The notes below the pieces were generated by a model. It was not told the origin of the DNA and made no database searches. It saw only the letters and a program-made list of their open reading frames with translations. The translations under genes were made by a program, and so were the position numbers. A stretch of 7,394 nucleotides of DNA, taken from positions 1-7,394 of the forward strand of contig PEYS01000042.1 of the NCBI GenBank assembly GCA_002763335.1, written 5' to 3'. Shown here piece by piece: positions 6,078-7,394 of this stretch (its first letter is position 1; each line of letters starts with the position of its first letter). The DNA is from Candidatus Woesearchaeota archaeon CG08_land_8_20_14_0_20_47_9 (GTDB taxonomy: Archaea; Nanobdellota; Nanobdellia; Woesearchaeales; CG1-02-47-18).

Positions 6078-6671
6078 ATGAACAACTTCCCCCTATCCAA
6101 GCAAAACACCCTGAACAAGCAAGACAAATCAAAAAAAGGCTCCATTGACAATCCCATCTCAGGCATAGTCAACTACATCAACAAGCTCCCTGACTACTTC
6201 ACAACAAGCTCCTGCTCTGGAAGGATTGTGCTATTCAGGGCAGGCAGGCCAAAGTATAAAGCAGAGGTTCTGTTTGTAAGCCATGACGAGGTGAAGGCAA
6301 GCGGGCTTAGCAGGCTTAAAAAGCATATTCTGGCAGCTGCTGGGTCAAAGACAAACACGCTATGGCTCAAGCAGGAATCATTTATACTGCACACCTGCTG
6401 CCGTGACATTAAGGCTGCTGAGAGGCTGCTTAAACTGGCTGCATCCCTTAATCTTAAACACTCGGGCATTATCTCACTTGGCAGGAAGACTATTGTCGAG
6501 TTAGTGGGTGCAAAGCAGATTCAGCTGCCTCTGGTTGCTGAAGGGCAACTGCTTATAAATGAGGATAAGCTAGGGCTCATAATTAAGCTGCTAAACAAGA
6601 GAATGGGGGAGAACAAGAGGCTTCTTATGGAGCTGTATCAACAGCTTCTCAAATTAGGATCGTCTTCGTAA
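6078..6671 (+). CDS. taw3: tRNA wybutosine/wyosine-synthesizing protein 3 (Taw3/TYW3)
   Basis: TYW3-family proteins are SAM-dependent methyltransferases acting on N4 of the tricyclic wyosine-type base at position 37 of tRNA-Phe; archaea use Taw3 in their version of the pathway. The 197-residue length is normal. Family signatures are in order: KKGSID (19-24), then DYFTTSSCSGRI (39-50), the strongest hallmark; LWLKQESFILH (95-105) with its Cys-Cys (107-108); then the helix plus HSGIISLGRKTIVEL (128-142). The first 17 residues are a nonconserved polar lead and no later ATG precedes the core, so ATG 6078 is the only sensible start. It has its own spacer and is probably not part of the upstream operon. 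Its last 34 bases overlap the end of the opposite-strand small gene. The C-terminus (from about 171) is a charged helix typical of the family. Confidence 0.93.
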   Translation: MNNFPLSKQNTLNKQDKSKKGSIDNPISGIVNYINKLPDYFTTSSCSGRIVLFRAGRPKYKAEVLFVSHDEVKASGLSRLKKHILAAAGSKTNTLWLKQESFILHTCCRDIKAAERLLKLAASLNLKHSGIISLGRKTIVELVGAKQIQLPLVAEGQLLINEDKLGLIIKLLNKRMGENKRLLMELYQQLLKLGSSS

Positions 6672-6823
6672 ACATGCTTGATTAAAACCTTCTTAGGTTT
6701 GGAGCACATAATATCATATCTGTAACCTTTAGGTGTTATGTCCACTATATAGATCTCCCCGATATAGCTCTTTCCATTGTACTCGAGGCTTACCTTATCG
6801 CCTCTCTTGAATTTAGCTTTCAT
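6638..6823 (-). CDS. Small SH3-like barrel protein, function unknown
   Basis: The 61-residue basic protein begins MKAKFKRGDKVSLEYNGKSY and continues with GEIYIVD, YRYDIM and LIKHVYEDD. The pattern of GDKV, a turn with NGK, a G-x-I strand and a closing KHV-x-x-x-D resembles small SH3-type barrel proteins often seen as accessory or phage-borne genes; this rests on motif resemblance only. ATG 6821-6823 lies inside the end of the upstream nucleotidyltransferase-like gene (11-base overlap), so translation is probably coupled; no strong Shine-Dalgarno site is visible. Its 3' end overlaps taw3 by 34 bases in convergent orientation. It is short, but the operon-style overlap and ordered composition argue that it is real. 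Confidence 0.65.
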   Translation of the reverse strand: MKAKFKRGDKVSLEYNGKSYIGEIYIVDITPKGYRYDIMCSKPKKVLIKHVYEDDPNLRSC

Positions 6824-7394
6824 TTTCTTTTGCTTTAAGTATCTCCTTCTGTTCGGGTGTTGGAATATGTTTTCTTATCTGCTCTCTGGAAAATTCAAGC
6901 AAGAAATCAGATGGTTTTTTCTTCCAATTGCTTCTGCAAATCTTGAATACCTCTGTTTTCGCGGGAATTGTAATAGCCTTTGCTTCTTCAATCCTGCAAA
7001 GCTGCTCATAAAGCCAAAAGATCCACTTCACATCTTTTCTATGCTGTGCGACGCATTCTTCCATCACAATCTCCCAGTCAATCCCTGCATCGATGAATGC
7101 GAAACAATCATCAATATCCTGCTGGCGATCTGTAAGGGATTTGAACAGGAATACATCTTCAGGAGCTATAAGCATTACCTTAACTTTGCCATAATCTTTA
7201 TGTACGCTGCTTCTTTTAATCATTGCCTCTGAGAGCTCCAGCTGGTTGCAGACTATCTTAAGGAATATGTCAATGCGAGATCCGGAATCGTCTTTGAAAA
7301 CAATAACAGTATCTTGATAAACCGCCTCCTGGAAAAGCTCTTTGTCAACAGAGTAGCCAGACTTCTCCAAAGTTACTTTCAGCACGTTAAGCTC
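6813..7394 (-). CDS. Nucleotidyltransferase-like protein (DUF6036/AbiEii-type), 5' end outside window
   Basis: The frame is open to the window edge, giving 193 visible residues; the GTG at 7383-7385 is probably an internal Val, since ELN is readable before it. The visible part has SGSRIDIF, matching the late acidic strand of the nucleotidyltransferase fold, and then IAPEDVFLFKSLTDRQQDID followed by DAGIDWEIVMEE, which matches the helical signature of DUF6036/AbiEii-like nucleotidyltransferases (PED, LK, R-x-x-D-x-x-D, then a D-W helix). The N-terminal G-S and DxD catalytic motif would lie beyond 7394, so activity cannot be judged. Family members occur in toxin-antitoxin and abortive-infection settings and as stand-alone archaeal genes. 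It is followed, with an 11-base overlap, by the small SH3-like gene. The C-terminus (about 150-190) is a Lys/Glu-rich helix. Confidence 0.65.
   Translation of the reverse strand, partial: ELNVLKVTLEKSGYSVDKELFQEAVYQDTVIVFKDDSGSRIDIFLKIVCNQLELSEAMIKRSSVHKDYGKVKVMLIAPEDVFLFKSLTDRQQDIDDCFAFIDAGIDWEIVMEECVAQHRKDVKWIFWLYEQLCRIEEAKAITIPAKTEVFKICRSNWKKKPSDFLLEFSREQIRKHIPTPEQKEILKAKENES

Noticed and set aside
6777..7232. Plus-strand 151-codon frame
   Set aside because: It is the antisense shadow of the nucleotidyltransferase-like gene; its composition (Phe/Leu/Cys-rich) shows no recognisable motif, whereas the minus strand has family motifs.
1..7394. tRNA, rRNA, CRISPR array, or transposase
   Set aside because: No cloverleaf with a GTTCRA loop, no rRNA-like block, no regularly spaced direct repeats and no transposase or integrase motifs were found by reading both strands.

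Overview
This window looks archaeal, most likely from a DPANN-type lineage such as Woesearchaeota or Pacearchaeota (lineage is an inference). The evidence is a taw3 gene (wyosine tRNA modification, an archaeal/eukaryotic pathway), a BRE/TATA promoter placed so that the first gene is leaderless, and GAGG-type Shine-Dalgarno sites inside the operon. The envelope genes (an N-terminally anchored beta-rich protein, a polytopic hydrolase and a lipobox protein) resemble in general style what is seen in those lineages. I see no rRNA, tRNA, CRISPR array or insertion sequence.

Positions 1-282 are gene-free. They hold a three-tier hairpin (16-93), a second long hairpin (204-235) and a TATA promoter (253-260). 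From there a plus-strand operon of about 5.6 kb runs to 5892. (i) 283-1479 encodes a surface protein with one N-terminal membrane anchor and apparently repeated beta-sandwich modules. (ii) 1598-4741 encodes a 1047-residue protein with a disordered cytoplasmic tail, five membrane helices, two Cys-bracketed beta-rich segments, an M23 (LytM) zinc endopeptidase domain with all catalytic residues, and a C-terminal lysozyme-like SLT domain with its catalytic Glu. (iii) 4753-5892 encodes a lipobox protein with six further cysteines. Between (i) and (ii) lies a short coding-like stretch (1480-1623) in the same frame as gene (i), just after its TAG stop.

Positions 5893-6077 are intergenic. They carry a perfect 21-bp hairpin that starts inside the lipoprotein stop codon, a possible promoter, and a second hairpin that shares the core CTTTGAATACC and ends two bases before the taw3 start codon. 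taw3 (6078-6671) converges on, and overlaps by 34 bp, a minus-strand pair: a 61-residue SH3-like small protein (6638-6823), which in turn overlaps by 11 bp a nucleotidyltransferase-like gene (6813-7394) that runs off the window.

The most notable content is the three-gene envelope cluster. An archaeon, which should lack murein, encodes a membrane-anchored protein carrying two different bacterial cell-wall hydrolase folds, flanked by a membrane-anchored beta-sandwich protein and a lipoprotein. Plausible roles are attack on bacterial neighbours, or local wall opening by a contact or secretion apparatus similar in logic to the bifunctional hydrolases of Gram-positive conjugation systems. Neither role is proven by the sequence.
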